Source: Litoditis marina (Eukaryota; Nematoda; Chromadorea; Rhabditida; Rhabditidae). From it: a DNA stretch of 64,000 nucleotides. This document shows, piece after piece, positions 46,560-59,039 of this stretch; position 1 is the stretch's first letter, and every line of letters begins with the position of its first letter. Under the pieces are notes generated by a model that made no database searches, was not told the origin of the DNA, and was given only the letters and a program-made list of their open reading frames with translations. The position numbers were made by a program, and so were the translations under genes. The stretch covers positions 5,736,936 to 5,800,935 of the forward strand of contig OZ038436.1 in the NCBI GenBank assembly GCA_964036275.1, in the 5' to 3' direction.

Positions 46560-47755
46560 CAGTGTATTTGAGTAAGTGGAGGTTTCACTGATTTGAAGTT
46601 TGAATGAGTACTGTAGGAGTCTCGGTAGGAATGATTTCGACTATACCTCGCCACTAAAGAGTTTTGGTAGAACTGGTGGAGTTATGAACCAAAATGAAAA
46701 CTTCTTCCTCCTAAAGTAGCGTCGTAGCCTATTAGTTATTTCGTGTTTTGCATGATAAATAAGTTGTTAGCAACTGTAATGTTTGAAGTTATGCAATTTT
46801 TCTCACTGGCAGTTTGTAAGATGTAGGTGGTTTGAGGACGAACGAATCCCTTTTTAAGTGTCCCTAGACGATATAAACAGGTAACCTGAATCGGAATACC
46901 GGTTATTCCTACATTCAATTCGAATATGGGTTTCAAACTTCAGTTTCTACGCGTACTGTAGTTTTAGGTTATTTTCAAATTGAGTGTTACATTCGTTTAG
47001 AAACATAACATATCTTGTCTTCAATACAGCTACTGAAATAACTAATCTGCATAAATTTCGAATAAGATAAATACTATCTATTGAAGTTAACTACGATTCC
47101 GTAGAAAACTCACATCTTGTGGAAAACTGAGAGATCGATTTTACTTCACTTCGTTGTATTTCAACATTTCAATATTTATTCAACACATTCATGTACTCGA
47201 CACATAGTACAAACATGAACTAATGTATCACATGATGTTCTCTCAACTTCTTACTTCATGTGCCTTTCGAACGAGGGAGAGCCAAGGTTCAGAGCGCAAG
47301 GGAACAATGTTAGATATACCGTTACTTCATTGTACGGTGAAGTTTTGTTCACCTCGACACAATACCCAATAAAGATGTATTTTTGAACACTCTGTGTGTA
47401 AAACATTCTCGCGCTTTCTCGAAGAGTTTATAATAGCATAGATTATCATTTGCAAAAATGAAAATTCAACCGACCGATGCGGCTTCTTTTACTTCTATTA
47501 TGAAGAAGCGGTGCAACATTCGAACACACTAGCTCATGGTGACGCTGATAAATTTCGAATACAACACAATTTGAAAAAAAAATCGGTTCGAAGCAGGAAA
47601 CATAACTATTTTCTTCTATTAGAAAGTGCTTTCTTAGCGATTAAATTGTCATTGTCTTTTAAAATCACTATTTTATAGAAATCTGTTTTAGGAATGCCTT
47701 AAAACTATTCACAATGTTACGGCGAATTGTACTGGTTCTGATTCCGGAACAAATT
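46560..47755. other. Gene-free stretch
   Basis: No convincing exon. A variant cassette (TTCGAATGTTGCACC) lies at about 47497-47530 on the minus strand. Confidence 0.45.
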
Positions 47756-48159
47756 ATTGTATTTTCATGTCTGAATCGCGCGGAGCGCGAAGCGCTCTGC
47801 GTGAGTTGTCTTTGGTTTGGCCATTGCGGACTCGTTTTTTCCTTTTAATTACCAAAAATCTTCAAACATATTCTTTTTTTGAAAACTAAAAAGAGAGAAC
47901 GTTAGAGAATCACGAATTGAACATTGTGTAAAAATTTCAGCCAAATCGGATTATTTTCGCCTGAGTTATGGTTTCGTGTCGTTGTTGAAAAGTTCCGCCG
48001 TAATTCGTCCCTCGTCCCTCCTCCCTCGTCCCTCCTCCCTCACGGAATTCTGTCCGCATCGTAGTGGAAAAACTACTGAACCAATTTGGCTGAAATTTGG
48101 AACATCTATTCAATGGCAAAAGTTAGCTCGTCGCGCCAAGTATGAAATGTATATGTAAT

Positions 48160-49140
48160 CTCTGGCGCCGGGCGCGGGCGCCAATAGGCGCCAAAAACGA
48201 CTATTGGAAAAACTATCGAACCGATTTAGCTGAAATTTGAAACATGAGTTCTAATGCAAAATTTAGCATGTCGCGCCAAACATGAGATGTATAGCTCCTC
48301 ATTGGCGCCGGGAGCGGGCGCCAATAGGCGCCAAAAACCACTATTGGAAAAACTACCGAACCGATTTAGCTGAAATTTGAAACATGAGTTATAATGCAAA
48401 AGTTAGCCCGTCGCGCCAAATATGAGATGAATACATCATCATTGGCGCCCGGCGCTGGCGCCAATAGGCGCCAAAAACCGCAAAACACTATTTATCATCA
48501 ACTAAAATGTTGAACACTAATAGAAATTGAATAATTTGGTGGAAAGTGTGAAAGTCTTTTTCCAAAACTGAAATTTTTCTTCTGGCGCTCGAACCAGGCG
48601 CCACATGGCGCCAAAACCCAAACTCACGACAGCGTCAATGGAATCGTCTGAAATGCGGTACACTAAATAACTATCACATGGCAAGTAAGATGCTCAATCT
48701 GAAAATTAAAAAAAGTTCTGTTGGCATTGTGCGCTGGCGCCAATTGGCGCCAAAGTTGGAAAAATATCAGTTATCCTCAATCAAACTGTTTCAAGTTAAC
48801 AGATATTGAATATTCCAATGTGAAATAAAGATCCAAAAATTCAAAATCGAATTTTATCGTCTGGCTCGGAACAGACGCCAAATAGCGCCAAAACAAAAAC
48901 ACACGAAACTGACAATTGAATAGTTTGAATATTGCTCCAATCAGTAATTGACACATGTAGTGTGTACTGGTAGCTCAAAAACCTAGAAAATTTCGTTTCG
49001 TTCTGGCGCCAGACGCGTGTGTCAATTGACGCAGGAATGATAAAAAGTTTCAACGAAGGTTTTTGATGTGGTATTGGAAATAATGGCTATATTGTAAGTG
49101 AGTTGGTGTCTCTAATGTAGATTTGTCAATGGCGCCAATC
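48160..49140 (+). repeat. Decayed tandem array, about 140 bp period, rich in GGCGCC
   Basis: GGCGCC (or variants) starts at 48164, 48304, 48444, 48584, 48723, 48863, 49005 and 49131, a spacing of 140 bp with only the last step shorter. The first units share AACTACCGAACCGATTTAGC and GTCGCGCCAAATATGAG, and later units are more diverged. The blocks form imperfect palindromes such as TTGGCGCCAATAGGCGCCAA. A solo unit is at about 2985-3055. Confidence 0.85.
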
Positions 49141-49394
49141 CCCATCGCTTATCGCCGCTAAAAGCGGTGTACATGTCAATCGGAACGTTTAGCGTTTTTG
49201 TTCAGTTGTTGATAGTCACAGAGCCAGTAACCTGCGTTATATTACAACATCAGTAATTTTATGGTCTGCATTCGGCTTCGTGCACACACAAAACTGAGAT
49301 TTCCATAATAATATAATGAGTTTACAAGATTCACTCTGTGAATAGGCAACATATGAAGTTGTAGGAGTACAACTAGCAAAAAAGGACAATTAGT

Positions 49395-49757
49395 AAAAAG
49401 TGGGGGAACCAACAAATGTGTGAGTTGTGTTTGGTTCGACCTCGATATCAGCAAAAAATGAACGATACGAATTGCTGTGATACTGTAGCAGAAGTATTCT
49501 GCAAAAATAGAACAATACAAATGTTGCACAATGGTTCACAACGCACGCATGTCGTCAAAGCACACATGAAATACCCTTCGGCAATTTCTGAAATATCATG
49601 CGGGCTTCGTGAGCCATTGTGCAACATTTGTATTGTTCTATTTTTGCAGAATACTTCTGCTACAGTATCACAGCAATTCGTATCGTTCACTTTTTGCTGA
49701 TATCGAGGTCGAACCAAACACGACTCCCACATTTGTTGGTTCCCCCACACTTTACTA
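49395..49757. mobile_element. 360 bp palindromic element (AGTAAAAAGTGGGGGAACC), copy 1
   Basis: Arms of about 165 bp run from AGTAAAAAGTGGGGG to CCCCCACACTTTACT. The mirrored frames at 49416-49750 on both strands are due to the palindrome. The copy at 52500-52872 is the other end of the large inverted repeat. Confidence 0.8.
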
Positions 49758-50264
49758 ATGTTGGGTTAGTTTGTTTTCTTTTCGCTCTTTTCTTGAAGGG
49801 AGCGTACCTCTATAATGTGCAATGTAGGTAATTTTTGTAAAATGAGAAAAGTCATTTGTTCTGCTTTGAGATGAAAGTTCATACCTTGCGTACAGAGAGT
49901 TCAAAAAACCACATTATTACGGAGTAAAATAGAAGCGAACAGGATTTGGGTTACTGTAATGCCGCAATCCTTAATCTATCACTTCTTTGTAGTTTTCATG
50001 ATGTTTACAAATCTTCCTTCTCAGATTTCAGATTGGTAGTTTTTTGCCATGTTTTGAATATGGTTTTGTAATTTTATGGACCTTTTGAAATTTTTGTACG
50101 TAGGTGAACTCGGCGGTGTATGTACGTGCGCGTGGTTTTGAATTTTATGGATATTTTGGCCCCTAAATGGTTCGGTTCTTGATTTTTCTAGTTCATGTTG
50201 TAACTGTGTGAGACCACCAGTACAATATCAAAACAGTATTTTGTGTTTTAGTTTTTTCAGAACC

Positions 50265-50480
50265 AAAACCGGTGTAACATATAAGCATTTGCTGATACAT
50301 TCAACCACTGCATGACTACTCGAATCATTACTTCTGGGTATTTCAGTTGTAAAAGGCAATGTCAGTAAAATTATTTGAGACGAACTGAGATAAATATTTT
50401 CTTGAAACAGTGATTAAGCTCTGTGAAAAGTGATATGTTTTGTTCCACTTTCTTCCAATGATTTAGTTGTATGATTTCGG
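50265..50480. repeat. Segment repeated at 57380-57640
   Basis: Shared words include CATTCAACCACTGCATGAC, CTGGGTATTTCAGTTGTAAA and CAATGTCAGTAAAA. Confidence 0.7.
50278..50312 (-). promoter_or_regulatory. Cassette GGTTGAATGTATCAGC + CTTATATG
   Basis: It lies in a block repeated at 57380-57640, where the copy reads GGTTGAATGTATCACC + CCTTATATC. Confidence 0.35.
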
Positions 50481-51312
50481 AATTTTTCTCGAACAAGTTA
50501 TTATAAGTTAAAAACAATTTTTATCAGTACCGTAATCTGTGAATCAGAAGTCAACTGAGTCGGTTTCAAGAGATCAGTTTCCATGATTCAAATACGGTGA
50601 ATTTCACCAGTTTCTTGTATGAAAAAAAACATTTAAAAAACCAATTAATTTCTACGTTAAGCGGATTTGAGTCTACACACTCACACCTGCTCGCTCCGCA
50701 ATCCGTAATCGATTGGGTCGTTTTCTTTTTTTGGTATTGAAATGTTGGCTTGACATTTCTATAGCTCGTGGTCATTAGAACAATAATGCTTTTCAATGGA
50801 TAATAACAAAAAAACAACTAGGTAAACATTCACGCCGACTTTAGAAATCTATTGTATCGCCGTGAATCACTGTTTCATGCTCGATTTGCATGGGATACAC
50901 TCATTCTTTCGACCTATACTGGAAATGAATGGATTAGTTACGTTTAGCGATAACACCTTTTATTAATAATAATGATGATAATAATATCTCAAAAAGGGTC
51001 AATTAACGATGAAGCTCCATCTGGATATGACTTATTCTGGAATTCAGAAGGCCATATGACGTCAACTTTTTAAAAAAATTGACGTGAAATATGTTTTCGA
51101 ATAATTCACGACGAAACTTTATTCAAACATGACGTATTCTGGGATTTTGAAGGGCATATGAAGTAAGTTGTCAGAAGTGCAATGTTGATGTCATATTTTC
51201 CTCGAATGATGGTAATACTTGACAAGTGGTCAATTGAGAAAACATTTTTACTACCGTACAGATCAAACCACCTCTCTACATACCTACGGCATGTATACAA
51301 AAATAGAAAAAT

Positions 51313-51838
51313 TCATGAAAAAGTGGGGGCCCAACGACTGTGAGATTGTCTTCTGCTGTGCGCTCCTTAGACAGCTACTCTCAAATGGAGCAGCTACTGC
51401 TACAAAAACCGAAAAATACTAATATACTCAAGTATAACTGTTCATTACAAGCATACAAAAGTTGTAAAATATTTTTTCAAACCTGTAAACCAGAATCTAC
51501 AAATCACAGCTGCGAATGAGAGAACAACTGTTGAATAATATGACGAGCGTAGCACCTAGAGTTGAAGTAACGACAAAAAACTGCAAAACATTGTGCACAA
51601 CACCAGAAACTCTACAATTGACTACGTTGAGTTAATATCTGTGATTTGTAGATCCTAGTTTACAGGTTTGAAAAAATATTTTACGACTTTTGTATGCTTG
51701 TAATGAACAGTTATACTTGAGTTTATTAGGATTTTTCGGTTTTGTAGCAGTAGCTGTTCCATTTGAGAGTAGTTGTCTAAGGGGCGCACAGCAGAAGACA
51801 AATCTCACAGTCGTTGGGCCCCTACTTTTTCATGAATC
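51313..51838. mobile_element. Palindromic element, copy 3
   Basis: The inverted arms match 5755-6284. A short TGACGTCA-family fragment (50990-51200) precedes it, as for copy 1. Confidence 0.8.
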
Positions 51839-52499
51839 TGATATAGTTCTAGCTCGTTCTACTTTTTTATGAAGACTGTGAACATTGCTCTCTGATATGA
51901 CATGTGATCAGCGTTTTCTGACAATATTCGCTAAACAACTTGTTGGAAATCAACCCAGGTTATAATGTGCTGAAGTGTTTCACACTCATCGTCACCTAGG
52001 TCCACCCGGGAAACCTTCACAATGTTTGAAATCAACTAAAAAAAGTCTCTTGTCAACACGAATCATAATACTCTCTATCTTAGTACACCAGTTATTTCAA
52101 TATCACGACCGCTGGGCTGTATTTCAAGACAGCATATATGTGTTGATTTGAAAAGGTATGTCTTCACTGGAAATGATTGAAATATTACTACCTTCCCCTA
52201 GATTTCTCAGAGCTGGTTAACAAACTCATTTCACCACAGCTGGATGTTACTGAGTAGACCAGAGAAACCAGAAAAACAGAGAAACCCGGGAAGCTAAACC
52301 GCGAGAAGGTAGAGCACGAAAATAGTGTGCAGGTGAGGAGTGTCCAGAGGCGCGGGAAGCCGTCGTACAAGGTTTGTTTTTGTATAGTTTAGTTCTGCAG
52401 GCAGTCTTGTGTTTATATCAAGGTAATGTTAATCATTTATGTACTTTTTACTCGTTACTCAAAAGTTTGTTTCTTTTGCATGCAAAACATTATTCATTA

Positions 52500-52872
52500 G
52501 TAAAAAGTGGGGGAACCAACAAATGTGTGAGTTGTGTTTGGTTCGACCTCGATATCAGCAAAAAGTGAACGATACGAATTGCTGTGGTACTGTAGCAGAA
52601 GTACTCTGCAAAAATGGAACAATACAAGTTTTGCACAATGGTTCACGAAGCCCGCATGATATTTCAGAAATTGCCGAAGGGTATTTCATGTGTACTTTGA
52701 CGACATGCGTGCGTTGTGAACCATTGTGCAAAATTTGTATTGTTCTAAGTTCTATTTTTGCAGAGTACTTCTGCTACAGTATCACAGCAATTCGTATCGT
52801 TCACTTTTTGCTTATATCGAGGTCGAACCAAACACAACTCACACATTTGTTGGTTCCCCCACTTTTTACTAA
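52500..52872. mobile_element. 360 bp palindromic element, copy 2
   Basis: Same ends as 49395-49757, with small internal differences. The 177-codon frame at 52439-52972 reads through the palindrome and is not a gene. Confidence 0.8.
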
Positions 52873-54320
52873 TTGTCCTTTTTTTGCTAGTTGTACTCCT
52901 ACAACTTCATATGTTGCCTATTCACAATCTTGTGATATTATTATAGAAATCTCAGTGTTGTGTGTGCACTAAGCCGAATGCAGACCATAAAATTGCTGGT
53001 GTTGTAATATAACGCAGGTTACTGGCTCTGTGACTATCAACAATTGAACAAAAACGCTAAACGTTCCGATTGACATGTACACCGCTTTTAGCGGCGATAA
53101 GCGAACGGGATTGGCGCCATTGACAAATCTACGATTAGAGACACCAACTCACTTACAATATAGCCATTATTTCCAATACCACATCAAAAACCTTCATGTT
53201 GAAACTTTTTTTCATTCCTGCGCCAATTGGCACACGCGTCTGGCGCCGGAACGAAACGAAATTTTCTAGGTTTTTTAGCTACCAGTACACACTACATGTG
53301 TCAATTACGGATTGGAGCAATATTCAAACTATTCAATTGTCAGTTTAGTGTGTTTTTGTTTTGGCGCCATTTGGCGTCTGTTCCGAGCCAGAAGATAAAA
53401 TTCGATTTTGAATTTGTGGATCTATATTTCACATTGGAATATTCAATATCTGGTAACTTGAAACAGTTTGATTGACAATAACTGATATTTTTCCAACTTT
53501 GGCGCCAATTGGCGCCAGCGCACAGTGCCAACAAAACTTTTTTGATTTTCAGATTGAGCATCTTACTTGCCATGTGATAGTTATTTAGTGTACCGAATTT
53601 CAGACGATTCCATTGACGCTATCGTGAGTTTGGGTTTTGGCGCTATCTGGCGCCTGGTTCGAGCGCCAGAAGAAAAATTTCAGTTTTGAAAAAAGACTTT
53701 CACACTTTCCACCAAATTATTCAATTTCTATTAGTGTTCAACGTTTTAGTTGACGATAAATAGTGTTTTGCCGTTTTTGGCGCCTATTGGCGCCAGCGCC
53801 GGGCGCCAATGATGATGTATTCATCTCATATTTGGCGCGACAAGCTAAATTTTGCATTAGAACTCGTGTTTCAAATTTCAGCTAAATCGGTTCGGTAGTT
53901 TTTCCGATAGGGATTTTTGGCGCCTATTGGCGCCCGCGCCCGGCGCCAGTGATTAGATATAAATTTCATACTTGGCGCGACGAGCTAACTTTTGCCATAG
54001 AATAGATGTTCCAAATTTCAGCCAAATTGGTTCAGTAGTTTTTCCACTACGATGCGGACAGAATTCAGTGAGGGAGGAGGGACGAGGGACGAATTACGGC
54101 GGAACTTTTCAACAACGACACGAAGCCATAACTCAGGCGAAAATAATTCGATTTGGCTGAAACTTCCACACAATGATCAATTCGTGATTCTCTAACGTTC
54201 TCTCCGTTTAGTTTTCGAAAAAAGATTATATTTGAAGCGTTTTGTTGATTAAAAGGAAAAAAACGAGTCCGCAATGGCCAAACCAAAGACTACTCACGCA
54301 GTTGTAATCATGAAAATACG
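52500..54320 (-). repeat. Right arm of 6.5 kb inverted repeat
   Basis: Inverse of 47758-49757. It includes the GGCGCC blocks (about 53113, 53361, 53500, 53638, 53777 and 53917) and GAGGGACGAGGGACG near 54078. It ends TCATGAAAATACG and lacks part of the left arm's GCGC block. Confidence 0.85.
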
Positions 54321-54549
54321 TAAAAATCAAACAGTACTTTAAAAGAAGTCATGGTAGGAACAACAGTATTTGACTTTAATCCCACAGTTGTTTTAGGGCT
54401 CCTTTTCAACTCGCGCGTTTTTCTATCTTCATGAAACGAGTAGAAAAATTAAATTTATAACTAAGTTATAGAAAACGGTTTATTTCGGTTAAGTTAGATG
54501 TTAAATAGCTTAATTTAATTTGTCGAAAAGTTTATAAAATAGTAAATCG

Positions 54550-55215
54550 CCCCGGATATAAGAAAGTGCTGCTACATTCAACCACTCTAGCGCACACATT
54601 TTCTTCATTGAGGGTATCCCAGTTATCAAACACAATGTCAAAAAGGCTAAAACTACATTCATTAGATAACACTGAAACAGTCGAGGTTAGTTCACACGTT
54701 TTTGAAACCTGGTTGAATGAAAACTCCACAAAGCAATGAAAAAGAAAAAGAGAAAAGGAAAATTACACGTCAGTTTCACGTTACTTTCTCGGATATCTGG
54801 CCTGTGTACACCATTTTTCATCGTTTTTGACCCGCGACGATAAAAGGTTAGTGTGAATTAGTATAATAATATGTTAATATCATTAGATTTTATTGTTATT
54901 TTGAGTAACATTGTGAAATTGTCGGGAAAATGTAGATGTGCACAATTCACTACTATTGGTGCGATCAGAGGCCGTATGCATGAAACATGCCGGCTTCAGA
55001 TGGATTATATGTTGGTGACCAGTTGTTAAGGAGAAAAATAGGAGGAATATATTAAAGTTCACACATGCCATAGTAGATCACACGTTCAACCTTGTTCACT
55101 TTTGACCTGTATCCGTTGTTTCCTAATAAGTTAAACGCGGAACAGACAAGGCGCGTTTACCATGCGTTCGAATGTTGCACGCCCATTACTTGAGCGAGCA
55201 TGAATAGACAGAGTC
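54550..55215. repeat. Threefold repeat, unit 1
   Basis: It contains CGACTGTTTCAGTG (minus strand), TGTTGGTGACCAGTTGTTAA, TAGATCACACGTTCAAC and TTGCACGCCCATTACTTGA. Units 2 and 3 are at 55485-56285 and 59040-59335. Confidence 0.75.
54553..54592 (-). promoter_or_regulatory. Cassette GGTTGAATGTAGCAGC + CTTATATCC
   Basis: At the left edge of the threefold repeat; core variant GTAGCAGC. Confidence 0.35.
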
Positions 55216-55484
55216 AAAGCATACATTCCTTCCATTTCAATTGATTTCGTTTCATTCGATGATGTAGAAGGTTGGTTGGTTTTCGTTTTGAAAACATGTC
55301 ATGTTCATGTTACATGTGCTTTTTTACTTGTGCATAGGTGGTTTTTTCACTCGTAAATAATATAAGTTGTTCATAACTTAGGGAAAGAATTGATGTGTGA
55401 TTGTATTTGGCGAAATAGTGTATGAAACACTCGAAAGCACGATTATTCTTGCCGAGTTAGATTTTTCAAGTACACCTCCGACAA

Positions 55485-56285
55485 GAAATGAATAATTTTC
55501 CATCTGCAACCACTCTAGCGCACAATATACCATTTGCTTCGTTCAAGGTATCCCAGAGTACGTATGCTAGAAGATCCCGGCACTTTCATTCCATCCTGCG
55601 TCTCTCACTCTGCCTCGCTATTTCTTGTCTCTTACATCTCGGCGGGATGTTAGAGCAGGGAATTAGCGTATGTTTGATGAGACGCAGGATGGGACCAAGC
55701 CGGGATCTTCTAGCATACGTACTCAGTTGGCAAATACAATGCCAGAAAGGCTGAAATCACCTGCATGAACTAACACTGAAACAGTCGAGGTTAGTTCACA
55801 CGTTTTTGGAAACATTTCATGAATAAAAACTTAACGAAAGATTGAAAGAAAGGAAGAAAAGCTAGCGAGAGAGAAAATGAACGTGGGCTTCAGGTATTTT
55901 TCTCTGATTTTTTTGCGTCAATTATACCATTTTTCTTCTATTTAACCCGCGGCAAGTAGTTTGGTCTGATTTAGTATAGTCTCAAGTTCATATGCGTAAT
56001 ATATCAGTCGAAAAGCAATCTTGCAAAATTGTCGGCAGAATGCACAATTTACTATTCTTGTTGCGATCAGATGGATCATGTGTTGGTGCAACGTTGTTAA
56101 AAAGAAAAGTAGGAGAAATATAATGAAGTTCACACGTGTCTTAGTAGACCACACGTTCACACATTGTTCACTGTTTACTTGTATACTTCGTAGTAAAACG
56201 AGTGAAATACAAACCAGGTACACGTGTTTACCGTGCGTTGGAGTGTTGCACGCCTATTACTTAACCGAGCATGAATAGACAGTGT
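55485..56285. repeat. Threefold repeat, unit 2
   Basis: Same order of words as unit 1, interrupted by the MITE at 55556-55724. Confidence 0.75.
55556..55724. mobile_element. GAGTACGTATGC foldback MITE, copy 3
   Basis: Both termini are intact. The related block at 54610-54620 keeps the empty site TATCCCAGTTATC. Confidence 0.75.
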
Positions 56286-56531
56286 TGATATTTCGAAGAG
56301 ATCCGGCTCAGATCTTAAAACATATTTTTCGGTCTTCTAAAGAAAAGTTGAAGAAAATTCAAAGCATGAAGAGAAAAAACATGAAGAAAATTTTATAGTT
56401 CGTTTTTCATGAAAAGGCGAGAAAATTCAAAGGCTCTAGAAATAAGATAATCTTTTTATCGAACGGTTGAAACACGGGGTTATTGACAAAAAAAAGTTTC
56501 CGTCTGAGTGTACACAAAATTCAGGCTGCAC

Positions 56532-56624
56532 CTCTGAAACGTAGATTCGAGTGAAACATTTGGTCGCACTTGACTTTGATTGACCAACGGCTGGCCCGAA
56601 AATGTAATTGGTGACAGCTTTCAT
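56532..56624 (-). CDS. Candidate first exon, unrecognised (copy 2)
   Basis: This is the paralogue of 33654-33746, with an identical predicted peptide of 31 residues from the ATG at 56624. The sequence after the GTGCAG donor is unrelated to copy 1, as expected if the exon ends there or the duplication ends there. No product is assigned. Confidence 0.4.
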
Positions 56625-57415
56625 TATCGGAATTTCTGCGTCTCCCGATCGCCACACTCTCTCGCTCGTATTTAGTTTGGTGTTGAACTATTTTTTTTTC
56701 AATTAACCCAACTTCTGGAGCTAGTTGGTAACCTATTTATGGTGTCGTACAAGATAGGTTGTGTTGAGTTTCGACTGATTACATTAATTTATATGTTTGT
56801 TATCAATATATCAAATATGATTAATGTATTAACGTTCATTCTTCAGTAAAAACCATGAGGTTTCCGAAAAAAACAAAAGGAAATTTACTTAAAACAAAAT
56901 ATGTACACAAAGTCTATGGCATGTATGGTACCCCGTAACGAAGCGAAGTGAAATAACAAATGTATGAAATATAAATATAAATATGTCGACGTTCATAGTT
57001 ACCATTCTTTTTGGTCATACTTTAACTCTATTACATCGTCGAACAGTATGTAAGAATTATGTTGATTTAATGTTTTTCTCTTTTCTCATTCATGCATCTC
57101 ACATGCTTGCATGCAATAAATTCAAATAACGAATTCTTGCGTCACTTTGAACTTATGTTGTGTCGTTCAAAATTGCACTATCAATACCGTGCATTTTCAT
57201 TGAAGAACAGTGGGGTCTGAGAAAAAAGAGAACTGTCAAGGCTAGAAGTGAGATTAGCGCTGATAATTATTATGAACTAACATGCTCTGTGAGACGAGAC
57301 ATTACGCAAATTAGGAGAAGTTACTTTGGTTCTACAAACATTCCTTTCTTCTTCACGCACTTCACTTGCGTAATAGATTCATTTATACAAGTTTATTGTA
57401 ATTCTGTACCGGCGT

Positions 57416-57450
57416 AAGATATAAGGACGTGGTGATACATTCAACCACTG
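57416..57450 (-). promoter_or_regulatory. Cassette GGTTGAATGTATCACC + CTTATATC
   Basis: Paralogue of 50278-50312. Confidence 0.35.
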
Positions 57451-58109
57451 CATGACTACTTAAATCATTCCTCCTGGGTATTTCAGTTGTAAAAGACAAT
57501 GTCAGTAAAACTAATTGACACGAACTGAATGAAATGTTTGTTGAGACATTTTTCAACCTCTGTGAAAAATATTTTTGTCCACCAGCTTTCATTGATTTAC
57601 TTCAGTTACAGGACTGTTTAGTTTTTCTTCGAACAATTTATGGTACAATCAGCTTCCAGGGTTGTGAAAGTTAATCTCGAAACTAACTCGACTAGACTCG
57701 GAGCCGAACTCGATTAACAACTCAATTATCTTCCAAATCGCGAAAACCAAATTCTCCGAAACGAGCTGAAAATCTCTCCATGTTGATTGAGTGATGCTAC
57801 AAAATTTAATGAAAGAGTCTCAGAAATGGAAGAGGGTAAGTTCGACAGAAAACGTTGTTTGCATCGAAACTACCAAAACCCTAACCAGTTACCATCCGTA
57901 CGTATGAAATCACGGGCTCTTATATACTAGACGAAACATTTGGTTGGAGAAACACGGAAGAACGAGCTCCCATCGATTGACAATCTGCTTTGGCTAACGA
58001 ACCTGTATTAATCAAATCTATAAAAAATACATATAATTCTTATATTGAATTATCACAATACTAGTCTGTTACTGCAGACACAATCACAAGTGGTGTTCTG
58101 GGCAGTAGA

Positions 58110-58668
58110 CTAGATGCCTGACAAGAGCTGAATGTGGTCGTGAGAAAACTTTTCGGCTATCGTTTGAAGATCATCCAGTTCATAAGACGGCTTATCTATC
58201 GGAATTTCGCAATCATCAAGAACTTCTTGAGCGCCGATTTTCCAGACGTTCGGACGCTGTTTCATGCGGCACTGTTGTAGACAATATAACTCGCAATTAC
58301 CAGTAGAAAACAGGTCGTCAGCTTTAACTTTCGCGAGAACAAGGGAGAAAGGTAGATATAGGCGATTAGCCAGCGGAACAGCGTTTTTGATCTCGAGTTC
58401 TGGATCGGAAAACGATGGCATACCGATATCGAGACACCGTGTAGAGTGAAGCTTTGATGTGTTTGAGGCCGGAGGTTTCACCAAAAAACCGAATTGACCA
58501 ATCACAGGTCTTGGCAACGCCCATTTGCCCCTTGCCGTAACGGAGTTACGAAAAAAGCTCAGAGCCCGCCCCTCAAACATATTCAAAAAGCCTTGGTACT
58601 TTCGAAAACAGTCATTTACCATTATGAATGGAGAGCCGCCGGTCGCATATTCGGCGGTTGGGAATCAA
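58110..58668 (-). CDS. Unrecognised open frame, copy 1 (possible mobile-element or viral-type protein)
   Basis: The minus strand has a 170-codon frame from ATG 58622. It also stays open 15 codons upstream of that ATG to about 58667, where the match to copy 2 stops, so the true 5' end is probably truncated. The peptide has no signal peptide or transmembrane helix. It includes FEGRALSFFRNSVTARGK and a Cys-rich patch (CELYCLQQC) and ends SGI. Codon use is less A/T-rich than the surroundings. A shorter copy is at 60343-60779. Duplication of an intronless, truncated frame suggests a fragment of a transposable or integrated element. I do not recognise a family. Confidence 0.45.
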
Positions 58669-59039
58669 CCATTTTTGTAATTTTCTTTGCGTCCTTCGCA
58701 ACGCGTTATCTAAGCAAGTTTCTCACCCCATATATTATGTTGTCTAGCGCTATCCAAAACTTTTTTTGATTGACAAAATGTCCTAATGTGGTTGTAAGTT
58801 TTCCTTTCGTACAATCTACTAACTACTATTTACTATGAACTACTATTTACTATAGTTACTATGAAAAACAAGTTGTAATCTATTATTGCTTGAGATCGAT
58901 CTGCCTCCAACTCATTCAATGTAACAAATGAAAATACCAACACTTTTGCCACAATTCTGAATGTATTCCGCTCGGGTCTTTCGAGTTTTTTTTCTTTTCG
59001 TATTCAACTTCTGAACTCGCTTATGATTCAACAAATATT

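Larger units (their letters stand above)
47758..49757 (+). repeat. Left arm of 6.5 kb inverted repeat
   Basis: It starts TATTTTCATG with a GCGCGGAGCGCGAAGCGC block. It contains CCTCCCTCGTCCCTCC (about 48010-48040) and the GGCGCC array, and ends in the palindromic element at 49395-49757. The whole arm is matched in inverse orientation by 52500-54320. Confidence 0.85.

Noticed and set aside
48160..49140. CRISPR-like regular spacing
   Set aside because: The 140 bp period is a tandem repeat with homologous spacers, in nematode-like DNA, with no cas genes.
49416..49831. Mirror-image frames on both strands, similar to 52439-52972
   Set aside because: A palindromic element gives the same peptide on either strand. 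No start, splice or codon evidence.
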